From the NCBI GenBank assembly GCA_026400425.1, contig JAPLPC010000471.1, forward strand, positions 1-16,807: a DNA stretch of 16,807 bases, given 5' to 3'. Shown here piece after piece: positions 1-7,414 of the stretch. A program made the position numbers and the translations under genes. This DNA is from Hyphomicrobiales bacterium (lineage in GTDB: Bacteria; Pseudomonadota; Alphaproteobacteria; Rhizobiales; Xanthobacteraceae). Numbering within the stretch: position 1 is the stretch's first letter; each line of letters starts with the position of its first letter. The notes beneath the pieces are model-generated. The model saw only the letters and a list, made by a program, of their open reading frames with translations. It searched no databases and was not told the DNA's origin.

Positions 1-367
1 GCGATTCCAGGTCGCCATAGTGCGCATAGAGCATGGCGATCCCGGTCACGATAAGCACGGGCGGCCCGAGCAAACCTGTGAATGCGGCAATGGCGCCGGG
101 AATGCCGCGGATGCGGGCCCCGAACACCACCGAGAGATTGACGATGTTCGGCCCCGGCAGGAAATGGCACAAGGCAAAGGTCTCGTTGAACTGGTCCGCG
201 GTCATCCAGCGGTGCTGTTCGACGATGGCGCGACGGGCCCAGACCAGGACGCCGCCGAATCCCGCCAGCGACATTTTCGCAAAAGCGACGAACAGCGTCA
301 GCAAGCCGACCGGCTCTTGCAATGCGGTTCCCGGGGTTTCGGCCGAGAGTGGCGGCGGGGGGGACAT
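1..367 (-). CDS. chrA: Chromate transporter (CHR family), N-terminal part, cut by window edge
   Basis: The 122 visible codons run off the left edge without a stop. Reading from the ATG at 365-367, the protein has a short polar N-terminus. A first membrane segment follows, leading into GFGGVLVWARR at about residues 36-46, then a stretch containing HRWMTADQF, and then FLPGPNIVNLSVVFG. The FGG and PGPN motifs are hallmarks of the chromate transporter (CHR) half-domain. A second hydrophobic stretch follows. Members are inner-membrane proteins linked to chromate efflux, although many chromosomal copies have no proven substrate. No clear Shine-Dalgarno precedes the ATG, so the start is tentative. 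The gene is divergent from sspB across about 270 bp. Whether it is a short half-length protein or a full two-domain transporter cannot be told from this window. Confidence 0.82.
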   Translation of the reverse strand, partial: MSPPPPLSAETPGTALQEPVGLLTLFVAFAKMSLAGFGGVLVWARRAIVEQHRWMTADQFNETFALCHFLPGPNIVNLSVVFGARIRGIPGAIAAFTGLLGPPVLIVTGIAMLYAHYGDLES

Positions 368-636
368 CGGGCGGGTTTAGGACGGAGAGGACGTTGGGGC
401 CAGACTGTTTTCGCCGACCCTGCAGCGCTGATTTCGCGTCCCTGCGGGGTTGGCTCTGTATCGCGACGCAACACTGGTCTATATAAGAGGCAGTCGACTC
501 TCCGGGGCTGCAGCCCGCACAATCGCGACCTCGGGTGCAGACGGCGTATGAACGGGAACACGGCCCGAGCCAGCCTTCCCGACTTCGCCATAGTGACCGA
601 TACATCATACCAAGACGAAAGCGACGGGGCCCAACG

Positions 637-1146
637 ATGCCGACCGATCATATTCGCTACGACGTGCTGGCCCGCGATGCTCTCCGCGGCGTGCTGCGCA
701 AGGTTCTGATCGATGCCGCCGAACATGGTTTGCCGGGCGAGCACCATTTCTTCATCACCTTTATCTCCAGAGCGGACGGCGTGAAGCTGTCGTCGCGGCT
801 GCTGGCGCAATATCCGGAAGAGATGACGGTGATTCTGCAGCATCAGTTCTGGGATCTCACCGTGACCGAGGATCGTTTCGAAGTCGGTCTTTCGTTCAAC
901 GGAATTCCCGAGCGGCTGGTGGTGCCGTTTGCGTCCATCAAGAGTTTCTATGATCCGTCCGTGCAGTTCGGCCTGAGCTTCGAAACCGAAGCAGCCGAAG
1001 CGCCGGCGGCATCGAGCCCCCCCGCCCCCACGGCTGCTCCGTCACTCGCTCCGCCGCCTGCAGAGGCCGAAACGCCAGTCGAAAGCGAGACGAAATCCGG
1101 CGAAGGGGCTGAAGTCGTCCGTCTCGACCGCTTCCGAAAAAAATAG
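637..1146 (+). CDS. sspB: SspB, alphaproteobacterial ClpXP adaptor protein
   Basis: This 169-aa protein is the SspB-alpha family (stringent starvation protein B homologue). It delivers ssrA-tagged and some other substrates to the ClpXP protease in the cytoplasm. Residues 1-115 form the substrate-binding domain, including HHFFITFISR, a typical family stretch, and the VVPFASIKSFYDPS region. Residues 116-158 are a flexible Ala/Pro/Glu linker. The last ten residues, VVRLDRFRKK, are the basic-hydrophobic tail that in this family docks on the N-terminal domain of ClpX. The ATG at 637 was chosen because the conserved domain begins right after it; an upstream in-frame ATG at 535 would add 34 low-complexity, non-family residues. 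The gene ends in a hairpin terminator at 1167-1199, with fumC just beyond. In the 270-bp upstream interval I see no confident promoter. Confidence 0.9.
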   Translation: MPTDHIRYDVLARDALRGVLRKVLIDAAEHGLPGEHHFFITFISRADGVKLSSRLLAQYPEEMTVILQHQFWDLTVTEDRFEVGLSFNGIPERLVVPFASIKSFYDPSVQFGLSFETEAAEAPAASSPPAPTAAPSLAPPPAEAETPVESETKSGEGAEVVRLDRFRKK

Positions 1147-1166
1147 TCGCAATCGCGTGTACAATG

Positions 1167-1199
1167 AAAGGGCCGCAGGGATGCGGCCCTTTTCGTTTT
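1167..1199 (+). terminator. Rho-independent terminator between sspB and fumC
   Basis: An 8-bp perfect stem, GGGCCGCA at 1170-1177 with TGCGGCCC at 1182-1189, closes a GGGA loop. It is extended by AAA/TTT pairs and followed by TTTTCGTTTT. It lies 20 bases after the sspB stop codon. Only 38 bases separate it from the fumC ATG, leaving little room for a promoter between hairpin and gene. Confidence 0.85.
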
Positions 1200-1237
1200 G
1201 CGCCGTATGGTTCGGTGCAGCAATGCAGGAATTCACC

Positions 1238-2656
1238 ATGGCCAAATCGTCGAAGAAGACATCCGCAGCTTCAACGCGTACCGAGACCGACAGCTTCGGT
1301 CCCATCGAGGTCGCTGCGGATCGCTATTGGGGCGCGCAGACCGAACGCTCACGGCAGAACTTCCGCATCGGCCACGATCGGATGCCGATCTCGCTGGTGC
1401 ACGCGCTGGGCATCGTCAAGCTGGCTGCGGCCGAAACCAATCGCGAACTCGGCCTGCTGCCGCCCAAACTAGCGAAGGCGATCGTAGAGGCCGCACGCGA
1501 GGTCATCGACGGCAAACTCGACGATCACTTCCCGCTCGTGGTCTGGCAGACCGGCTCGGGCACGCAGACCAATATGAATCTGAACGAGGTCATCGCCAAT
1601 CGCGCCAACGAATTGCTTGGTGGCGAACGCGGCACCAAGAAGCCGGTGCACCCCAACGACCACGTCAATATGAGTCAGTCGTCGAACGACTCGTTTCCGA
1701 CTGCCATGCACATCGCGGCGACACAACAGATCATGCATGATCTCATTCCGGCTTTAAGCACGCTTCATGCTGCGCTGCGCAAGAAAGAAAAAGCATTCGC
1801 CAAGATCGTGAAGATCGGCCGCACGCACACCCAGGATGCAACCCCGCTCACCCTCGGCCAGGAATTTTCCGGCTACGCATCGCAGGTCGAAAGCGGCATC
1901 GCGCGATTGCGCGAGTCGGTGAAAGCTCTTCATCCGCTGGCGCAAGGCGGCACGGCAGTCGGCACCGGCCTTAATTCGAAGCCCGGATTCGCCAAACTGT
2001 TTGCGAAGAACGCCGAGAAGATCACCAAGCTGCCCTTCAGCAGTGCTGCAAACAAGTTCGAAGCACTCGCGTCGAACGATGCATTCGTGTTCGTGCACGG
2101 TGCGATCAATGCTGTAGCGACGGGACTATTTAAAATTGCCAACGACATTCGTCTGCTTGGATCCGGCCCGCGTTCAGGACTTGGCGAACTGGTACTCCCC
2201 GAAAACGAGCCGGGGTCTTCGATCATGCCGGGCAAGGTCAATCCCACGCAATGCGAAGCGATGACGATGGTGTGCTGTCAGGTATTCGGGAACCATACAG
2301 CAATCACCGTCGCCGGCAGCCAAGGTCATTTCGAGTTGAACGTATACAAGCCCGTGATGGCGCATTGCATGATGCAGTCCATCCGATTGATCGCTGACGT
2401 TGCGCGATCGTTCACGGAACATTGCGTCGATGGTATCCGCGCCGATGAGAAGCGGATCCGTGAGTTGATGGAACGTTCATTGATGATGGTCACTGCTCTG
2501 GCGCCGAAGATCGGTTACGACAAAGCTGCCGACGTTGCCAAGGCGGCGCACAAGAACGGAACGACACTCAAGGAAGAAGCGGTTGCATCTGGCCTGGTCG
2601 ATGCGAAAGAGTTTGACCGCCTTGTACAGCCGGTCAAAATGACTGGACCAAGTTAG
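1238..2656 (+). CDS. fumC: Class II fumarate hydratase
   Basis: This 472-aa protein is an iron-independent class II fumarase, which interconverts fumarate and L-malate in the TCA cycle as a homotetramer. Family landmarks are all present: TETDSFGPIEVAADRYWGAQT near the N-terminus, NDHVNMSQSSND at 140-151, GRTHTQDA with His197 at 194-201, and the mobile catalytic-loop signature GSSIMPGKVN at 326-335. Length fits the family (about 460-475 aa). The ATG at 1238 is preceded by AGGA at 1227-1230 with 7-bp spacing. A longer in-frame reading from 1157 would put the terminator hairpin inside the coding region and is rejected. No clear terminator follows the stop. The promoter is uncertain: either readthrough from sspB or a TACAAT box at 1160-1165 upstream of the hairpin. 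Confidence 0.96.
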   Translation: MAKSSKKTSAASTRTETDSFGPIEVAADRYWGAQTERSRQNFRIGHDRMPISLVHALGIVKLAAAETNRELGLLPPKLAKAIVEAAREVIDGKLDDHFPLVVWQTGSGTQTNMNLNEVIANRANELLGGERGTKKPVHPNDHVNMSQSSNDSFPTAMHIAATQQIMHDLIPALSTLHAALRKKEKAFAKIVKIGRTHTQDATPLTLGQEFSGYASQVESGIARLRESVKALHPLAQGGTAVGTGLNSKPGFAKLFAKNAEKITKLPFSSAANKFEALASNDAFVFVHGAINAVATGLFKIANDIRLLGSGPRSGLGELVLPENEPGSSIMPGKVNPTQCEAMTMVCCQVFGNHTAITVAGSQGHFELNVYKPVMAHCMMQSIRLIADVARSFTEHCVDGIRADEKRIRELMERSLMMVTALAPKIGYDKAADVAKAAHKNGTTLKEEAVASGLVDAKEFDRLVQPVKMTGPS

Positions 2657-2805
2657 TTCACTGCAATGAGTCGTCTCGCTCACGGCTTGTTGAGAATGGG
2701 CAGTTCCCAAAATAGTTATAATCGATACCTCTTAATTGACTAGAATAATTGACGGCCGTTTCTACGCAGTTGCGATACGCTGAAGCCGTTCGATGATTGA
2801 GCTGT

Positions 2806-2833
2806 CCGGTGCGATGTCGACACATCGCGCCGG
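2806..2833 (+). repeat. 12-bp stem hairpin in the fumC-DUF4169 intergenic region
   Basis: CCGGTGCGATGT (2806-2817) pairs with ACATCGCGCCGG (2822-2833) across a CGAC loop, with a single G-U wobble if transcribed on the plus strand. No T-tract follows, so it does not look like a simple terminator. It could be part of an mRNA leader, a small RNA or a protein-binding site. I cannot tell which. Confidence 0.6.
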
Positions 2834-2847
2834 CCGGACTGGCCAAA

Positions 2848-2859
2848 GTGGTAGACCAC
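2848..2859. promoter_or_regulatory. Possible operator palindrome upstream of the DUF4169-RHH pair
   Basis: GTGGTAGACCAC is an inverted repeat of 5-bp arms around AG, 180 bp upstream of the DUF4169 start. Ribbon-helix-helix proteins bind short inverted or direct repeats and often regulate their own operon, so it is a candidate site. The only evidence is the symmetry. Confidence 0.2.
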
Positions 2860-3038
2860 GACGAATGTGGACGACCAAAAGTGTTGACGATCGAGAGTGT
2901 AATTGCTGCTTTTCAAGTTTGGACTTGGAGTATTTTTTGTTGGATTGCGAAACCCACCTTGCTTTCGCTTCGTATCAGCAACTGACGGTGAGATTCGCGT
3001 TTCGCGCTCCATCATTTTATTGAACGACAGGAGCGATC

Positions 3039-3227
3039 ATGGGCGACCTGGTTAATCTCAATCGCTTCAAAAAGCGCACACTGCGCGACGAAGCTTCCCG
3101 CAAGGCCGAGGAAAATCGCGCCCGCTTTGGGCGCACAAAACTCGAGCGCAACCTCGAGATGCGAAGTACCACACGAGCTAACACCGTGCTTGACCAGCAC
3201 AAAATCGATGGCGAGAGCGCATCATGA
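3039..3227 (+). CDS. DUF4169 family protein (62 aa)
   Basis: This very small, highly charged protein begins MGDLVNLNRFKKR and continues with a long Arg/Lys/Glu-rich helix-like stretch (residues about 14-45), then a short polar tail. It matches my memory of DUF4169, a family of short alphaproteobacterial proteins of unknown function. The ATG at 3039 follows a good AGGAG (3030-3034). Its stop overlaps the start of the RHH gene in an ATGA (3224-3227), so the two are translationally coupled and probably work together. The family is usually near sspB and fumC, as here. The first residues, LVNLNRFKKR, resemble the C-terminal ClpX-docking tail of SspB (VVRLDRFRKK). It has no signal peptide or membrane segment and is therefore cytoplasmic. 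Function is unknown. Confidence 0.82.
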   Translation: MGDLVNLNRFKKRTLRDEASRKAEENRARFGRTKLERNLEMRSTTRANTVLDQHKIDGESAS

Positions 3228-3487
3228 AGTCACCCGTAGTAAAGCGATCGATCGTCGTCGCCGGGCATAAAACGAGCGTGAGCCTCGAAGAGGCGTTCTG
3301 GAACGGCATGAAGGAGATCTCCAATCTCCGCGACATGACGCTTTCCGAACTGGTCGGTGAGATCGACACCAATCGCCAGCAGGGCAACTTGTCTTCGGCG
3401 ATCCGGCTGTTCGTTCTCGATTACTTCCGCACCCGGGCAGCGCCACCGCAGCGCGTCACGGAGAACACGACCAATCTGTCGGCCTGA
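3224..3487 (+). CDS. Ribbon-helix-helix domain protein (RHH_4 family)
   Basis: This 87-aa protein has the pattern of RHH_4: a beta-strand RSIVVAGHKTSVSLE (residues about 9-23), a first helix AFWNGMKEISNLRDM, a turn with TLSELVGEID, and a second helix NLSSAIRLFVLDYFR (about 55-69). RHH proteins usually form dimers that place the paired beta-strands in the DNA major groove and act as repressors or antitoxins. RHH_4 members have no well-defined target that I know of. The gene overlaps the DUF4169 stop by 4 bp. Because no toxin-like gene follows, an antitoxin role is not supported. A polar tail of about 18 residues ends the protein. Possible targets include its own promoter region. Confidence 0.85.
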   Translation: MKSPVVKRSIVVAGHKTSVSLEEAFWNGMKEISNLRDMTLSELVGEIDTNRQQGNLSSAIRLFVLDYFRTRAAPPQRVTENTTNLSA

Positions 3488-3626
3488 TCGCTCGCGGTAT
3501 CGGTTCACGTTGCGTCATCGCTTAAAGCGGTCAATGAGTCTCGGTTGCTCTGCGAAAGTTATCGCCGCACCGAACGGGAACCGTGCCCCTTGGCGATGTA
3601 TCGTCGTCGACAAAGCCGTTGACTCG

Positions 3627-6600
3627 TCAAAACGGAAATCGGCCTGACGGCACGGCCGCTGGCGGCGGCGTGATCACGAGTGGCTGTGACGGTCGCGGCT
3701 TGGCTGGCACGCGTGCTGTGCCGGGCGCCGGGCGAACTTCGACCGGCGGCGGCAGTGGCGCGATCTGCTGGCTGGCGACGGGCGGAGTTGCCGCCGGCCG
3801 TGGCGGCGATCGGCGTGGCAGCGGGATATCCGGCGACGTTGAGGGTTGCGTTGATGATGTCGGCATGTCGCCACCCGCGGGCGCCTCGCGCGGCGGCTTG
3901 GCATTGGCCGGTGCAACGGCTGCGGGCTCCCGTGCCGGCGACTGCGCGCGACCCCGCTCAAGCAAATCCAGCCGCCGCGTTTCGCGATCGATGGCCCGCA
4001 CCGCGAGCCATGACGACAGCGATGAGATATCGATGCTGCGATCGAGCCTGTCCGGTGGCCCCATCAGATAGAGTTGGATCTCCGGTCGCGTTTTCGAGCC
4101 GCCGGGCGTCGATCCCGCCAGACTGGCACGGATATCGACCTGATCGGCCACGATATCATAGCCGCCCGACACGGTGGCCCGCGCGCCTTCGGATTCGAAA
4201 CTCACCGCGCCGACCCGCAAACGGCTGTCCTTGATGGTGAACGGAAACTGGGCCGCCGTTGCGACGAACTCTCCGCGTGCCAGCACCGGTTCGAGGATCT
4301 GCTTCAGTTTGGCGTCGTCGGTCGCCTGGCCGGAATCGCTGGCCAGGATCGCTACATCGAAAATGCCGGGATCAAGGCCGGCAACGCGCAGGCCGTCGAC
4401 GGTCACGAGCCCGCTTCCCGACACCGCCCCGGTGAGAGCCGATGCGCTTCTGCCTTGCGATGTGAGGCTCATCTTCAGGGATGCCTTGCCGGAGGGCATC
4501 GTTAGTCCGCCATAGCGCAGCGCGGAGCCCTCTGCGCCGGTCAATGCGATGCGCGCTCCGAAGGCGTGTCCGCTGGCAACCGTTGGTCTGATATCAATAT
4601 CGGCGGTGATCTCGCCGCCGCCGAGCTTGCCCTTGATCGCATCAATCGTCAGCGCGTTCCCGTCGCTCCTGATCGTGCCGCTCACCGGCCGCAGTTCGGA
4701 GCCGCCCGGCAACGTCGCGCTCAGTGCCTGGAACGCGAGCCGGCCGCGCCAGCCTTGCAGCGCGCCGCCGCTGAGCGGCTCGCTCTCGTCATGCCCGCGC
4801 GCTCCGATCATCCATCCGAACACGGGTGCCAGTTCGATAGTGTCGGTGCCGAGTTGACCATCGATGGTGGTCTCGGCTCCGAGCGTCAGCCCGAGATGTC
4901 CGCGTATCCGCGCGCCCGCGATGGTGCCGTCGATATCCTCGATGCCGAGCTTGTCGCCCGCCAGCGAGAGTCTGGACGACAGGCTGGCTTTCGCCGAAGT
5001 GTCGCCGCCCTCGAGACCAAGCAGCGGCGCTGCATTGGCGTTCCTGACAGCCAGCGTCAACATCGCCTTTCGCGTCTCGGCCCAGGGTTCGACACTGCCC
5101 TGGACATCCGCATCGATCTCATCACCTGAGAGCTTTGCTTTTACGCGTAGCGGCGCGCGCCACGCACCGGTGGCGCTCGCGTCGAGTGCTACTGCTGCGT
5201 CGCCGGCAGCGATCGCATGATCGAGGCCAAGCAGCGCGAGCAGCGTCCTGCCCTGCGCCTTCAGCCGCGTATCGAGCACGATGTCGTTGCGTGCCAGCGC
5301 ATCGAGATCGATCGTTCCTATGGCGGCCAATGATGGCGAAGCACTTGCAGTCAAGGTGCCCTTGATCTGCGGCGCGTCGATATCGATCGCCATCCGCGCA
5401 TCGGCGTGATCAGGCTTGCTCGGCCGTTTTGCGACATCGAGCACGAACTTCACTTTTGCAGCCCCCGGCGCGGTCGGCAGAGCGTCGATCCTGCGCGCCG
5501 TGCCCGGCGACAGCGGAGCCATGATCTTGCCGACCTCGCCGAGCGATGGGACGTTCGCATTCAGCGTCAACTGGCCGGTTGCCGCGCTCCGATCGAAAGC
5601 ACCGCTGCCGTTCAGCATCAGGCCGTTCGCCTGCCCGACCTCCAAACGCTGGAGCGTAAAATTTTTCGGACTGTAGATGACCGACGCAGCGAAGGAGCGC
5701 ATCTCCTGACCGGCCAGAACCGCGCGACCGATATCGAACGACAGTTGCCCCGCCTCCGGCCATTCGGCCTGCCCGCCGCCGAGCGACCGCACCAGCGCCG
5801 TTGCCGCATCGAGGTCCAGACGATCGGCTTTCACGTCCGCCTCGATCCGCGACCCGCCAGGGCTCGACGGGTACGCCAAGGCGATCCGCCCTTCCAGCGT
5901 TCCGCCATCGATCTCGGCTTTCAGGCCATCGACCGACAGGCGATCGGCGTCAGAGATGAAATTGCCGCGGAGGCGCAGCGGCTTCTGATCGCGCAGCCCA
6001 CTATCGCTGCGTCCCTTGAGCCAGTTGGCGAGAAGCGATGGTTCGGCGGAGGCGATGTTGATCGCCCCGGCAAAACCGCGGCCGCCGGGTTGCGCGGCGC
6101 CGCTGGCGACCACGCGTGTGACGCCGGGCGCACGAAATTCGAGGCGCTCGACGACCCATGACGTGCTGTCGCCATGAAGGTCGGCGCCAATGTTCTGCAC
6201 GGGACGTCCACCCAGCATGATCTGCTCGGCGCTGACCTCGACCCGGGTTCGCAGCGCGGTCTGCGGGATGATGGCTGTCAGCTTGCGCAGGGCGGCGATC
6301 GGGGTGACGTCGTCGCCGCCCAGCTTTGCCACTAGCCGGTCGGCGTCCAGTTGCTTGGCCGACAGCACCGCATGCAGCAACGGCGACGCGCCGAACCGGA
6401 GATCGGCGACGCCTGACAGTTTCAATCCGACATCGTCTGAGCCGAAATTCGCCTCGACGGTCTCGAACAGCGCCCCCGCCGGATTGGCTTTCACCTTGCC
6501 GGCGATCCGCCACGGCAGGTTCGCTGGATTGTCTGACTTGCTCCTGGTTGCGCTTGCGATCGCGACCGAACCATCGAAGCCGGGCGACCGATCGTCGAAG

Positions 6601-7274
6601 CCGAGAATGCCGTCGAGGTCGATGCCCGGAAATTTTTCATTGCCCTCGATGACGAGGCGAAGCCGCGTGCCGCTGCCATCGCCGGTCTGCCCCGATGAGA
6701 TGCGGAACGGATAGCGCATGCCGGCCCGCGTGAAATTGCCGTCGCCTCGCATTGCACCCGCCGCCAGCGAGCGAACGTCGCCGCTGAAGGCGATATCATC
6801 GAGTTCGAGCGTCGATCGGCTCGCGGCATCGTGCAGGACGATGCGGCCGGTGAGGTTCAGCCGATCGATGGCCAGAGCACCGAGATTGAACGGTCCTGTT
6901 GGTGCGGGCAGATCGAGACGACCGCGCGTATTCAGGCCAAGATCCACGGCTGCGCCGCCGATGGTGAGCTCGGTCGCGCGCCATTCGCCGCGCAGCAGCG
7001 AGCCGAGACTGAATTCGACATCGAGTTTCTGCGCAGCGAAGCGGCCCAGATCATTGGCGCCGCCGATGGTGACGCCATGCAATTGCAGCGACGGCACCGG
7101 CAGCAATCGCGCATCGAGCGCGCCGGCGACACGCACGGGGGCGCCGACGATCCGCGTCGCCTCCGCCTCGAATTGCGGGCGGAACTGGCTCCAGTCGACG
7201 AAGAAAGGCCCGACCAGAGCAGCCACCAGCGCCAGGATGAATGCGATCGCCAGGCCGAGCAGTGTGGTCTGCAC
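3627..7274 (-). CDS. AsmA family protein, 1215 aa
   Basis: This is a large envelope protein of the AsmA/TamB-like superfamily, bridge-like proteins implicated in outer-membrane biogenesis and lipid movement between membranes. It has one N-terminal membrane helix (residues about 5-27) followed directly by FFVDWSQFRPQFEAEATRIV, the typical AsmA start. Then come many repeats of alternating beta-strands with LRLRGNFIS-like and LGGGEITADIDI-like elements, expected in the periplasm. The last roughly 110 residues are a Pro/Ala/Arg-rich, probably disordered tail. The start is GTG at 7272-7274 with a strong AAGGGGAG six bases upstream; no upstream ATG fits. It is convergent with the RHH gene. A TATAGA -10-like box (minus strand, 7344-7349) lies about 70 bp upstream without a good -35. 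The specific role of this paralogue cannot be read from the sequence. Confidence 0.88.
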   Translation of the reverse strand: MQTTLLGLAIAFILALVAALVGPFFVDWSQFRPQFEAEATRIVGAPVRVAGALDARLLPVPSLQLHGVTIGGANDLGRFAAQKLDVEFSLGSLLRGEWRATELTIGGAAVDLGLNTRGRLDLPAPTGPFNLGALAIDRLNLTGRIVLHDAASRSTLELDDIAFSGDVRSLAAGAMRGDGNFTRAGMRYPFRISSGQTGDGSGTRLRLVIEGNEKFPGIDLDGILGFDDRSPGFDGSVAIASATRSKSDNPANLPWRIAGKVKANPAGALFETVEANFGSDDVGLKLSGVADLRFGASPLLHAVLSAKQLDADRLVAKLGGDDVTPIAALRKLTAIIPQTALRTRVEVSAEQIMLGGRPVQNIGADLHGDSTSWVVERLEFRAPGVTRVVASGAAQPGGRGFAGAINIASAEPSLLANWLKGRSDSGLRDQKPLRLRGNFISDADRLSVDGLKAEIDGGTLEGRIALAYPSSPGGSRIEADVKADRLDLDAATALVRSLGGGQAEWPEAGQLSFDIGRAVLAGQEMRSFAASVIYSPKNFTLQRLEVGQANGLMLNGSGAFDRSAATGQLTLNANVPSLGEVGKIMAPLSPGTARRIDALPTAPGAAKVKFVLDVAKRPSKPDHADARMAIDIDAPQIKGTLTASASPSLAAIGTIDLDALARNDIVLDTRLKAQGRTLLALLGLDHAIAAGDAAVALDASATGAWRAPLRVKAKLSGDEIDADVQGSVEPWAETRKAMLTLAVRNANAAPLLGLEGGDTSAKASLSSRLSLAGDKLGIEDIDGTIAGARIRGHLGLTLGAETTIDGQLGTDTIELAPVFGWMIGARGHDESEPLSGGALQGWRGRLAFQALSATLPGGSELRPVSGTIRSDGNALTIDAIKGKLGGGEITADIDIRPTVASGHAFGARIALTGAEGSALRYGGLTMPSGKASLKMSLTSQGRSASALTGAVSGSGLVTVDGLRVAGLDPGIFDVAILASDSGQATDDAKLKQILEPVLARGEFVATAAQFPFTIKDSRLRVGAVSFESEGARATVSGGYDIVADQVDIRASLAGSTPGGSKTRPEIQLYLMGPPDRLDRSIDISSLSSWLAVRAIDRETRRLDLLERGRAQSPAREPAAVAPANAKPPREAPAGGDMPTSSTQPSTSPDIPLPRRSPPRPAATPPVASQQIAPLPPPVEVRPAPGTARVPAKPRPSQPLVITPPPAAVPSGRFPF

Positions 7275-7414
7275 GGAATCTCCCCTTTGGCGGTCCAGCT
7301 ACAAAGCCTGCTGGCTTGGCGCGATCCGCCCGAGTTCGCTCTATCTATAAAAGGAACTGTGGCGAAGTCACAGCATAACTCGAAGATCGGATTGCGCGGA
7401 AGCGTTGCATCAAT

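Larger units (their letters stand above)
2657..3038. other. Structured 382-bp intergenic region between fumC and the DUF4169 gene
   Basis: No convincing gene lies here: short open frames on both strands resemble nothing I know and have no good ribosome site. The stretch is less GC-rich than its surroundings. It holds a TATAAT hexamer (2717-2722) without a good -35, two TTGAC boxes (2736 and 2749), a strong 12-bp stem hairpin (2806-2833) and a small palindrome (2848-2859). Beyond that, to the ribosome-binding site of the next gene, I see only AT-rich sequence. Confidence 0.6.

Noticed and set aside
473..484. CACTGGTCTATA occurring at 473-484 and again at 8849-8860
   Set aside because: A 12-base match between two places is expected by chance in a window this size; spacing to a -10 box fits only at the second site.
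368..636. Possible small RNA or tRNA in the chrA-sspB intergenic interval
   Set aside because: No cloverleaf, SRP or 6S-like elements could be seen and no -35/-10 pair with proper spacing.
1157..1237. Longer N-terminus for fumC from the ATG at 1157
   Set aside because: It would place the terminator hairpin in the coding region; the ATG at 1238 has a proper AGGA and the family N-terminus.
2740..3023. Overlapping small frames on both strands in the fumC-DUF4169 gap
   Set aside because: No ribosome sites, unusual codon use compared with neighbours, and no recognisable sequence.
3680..5220. Several plus-strand frames across the AsmA gene
   Set aside because: Antisense shadows with Arg/Pro-rich sequence; the minus strand is one uninterrupted family protein.
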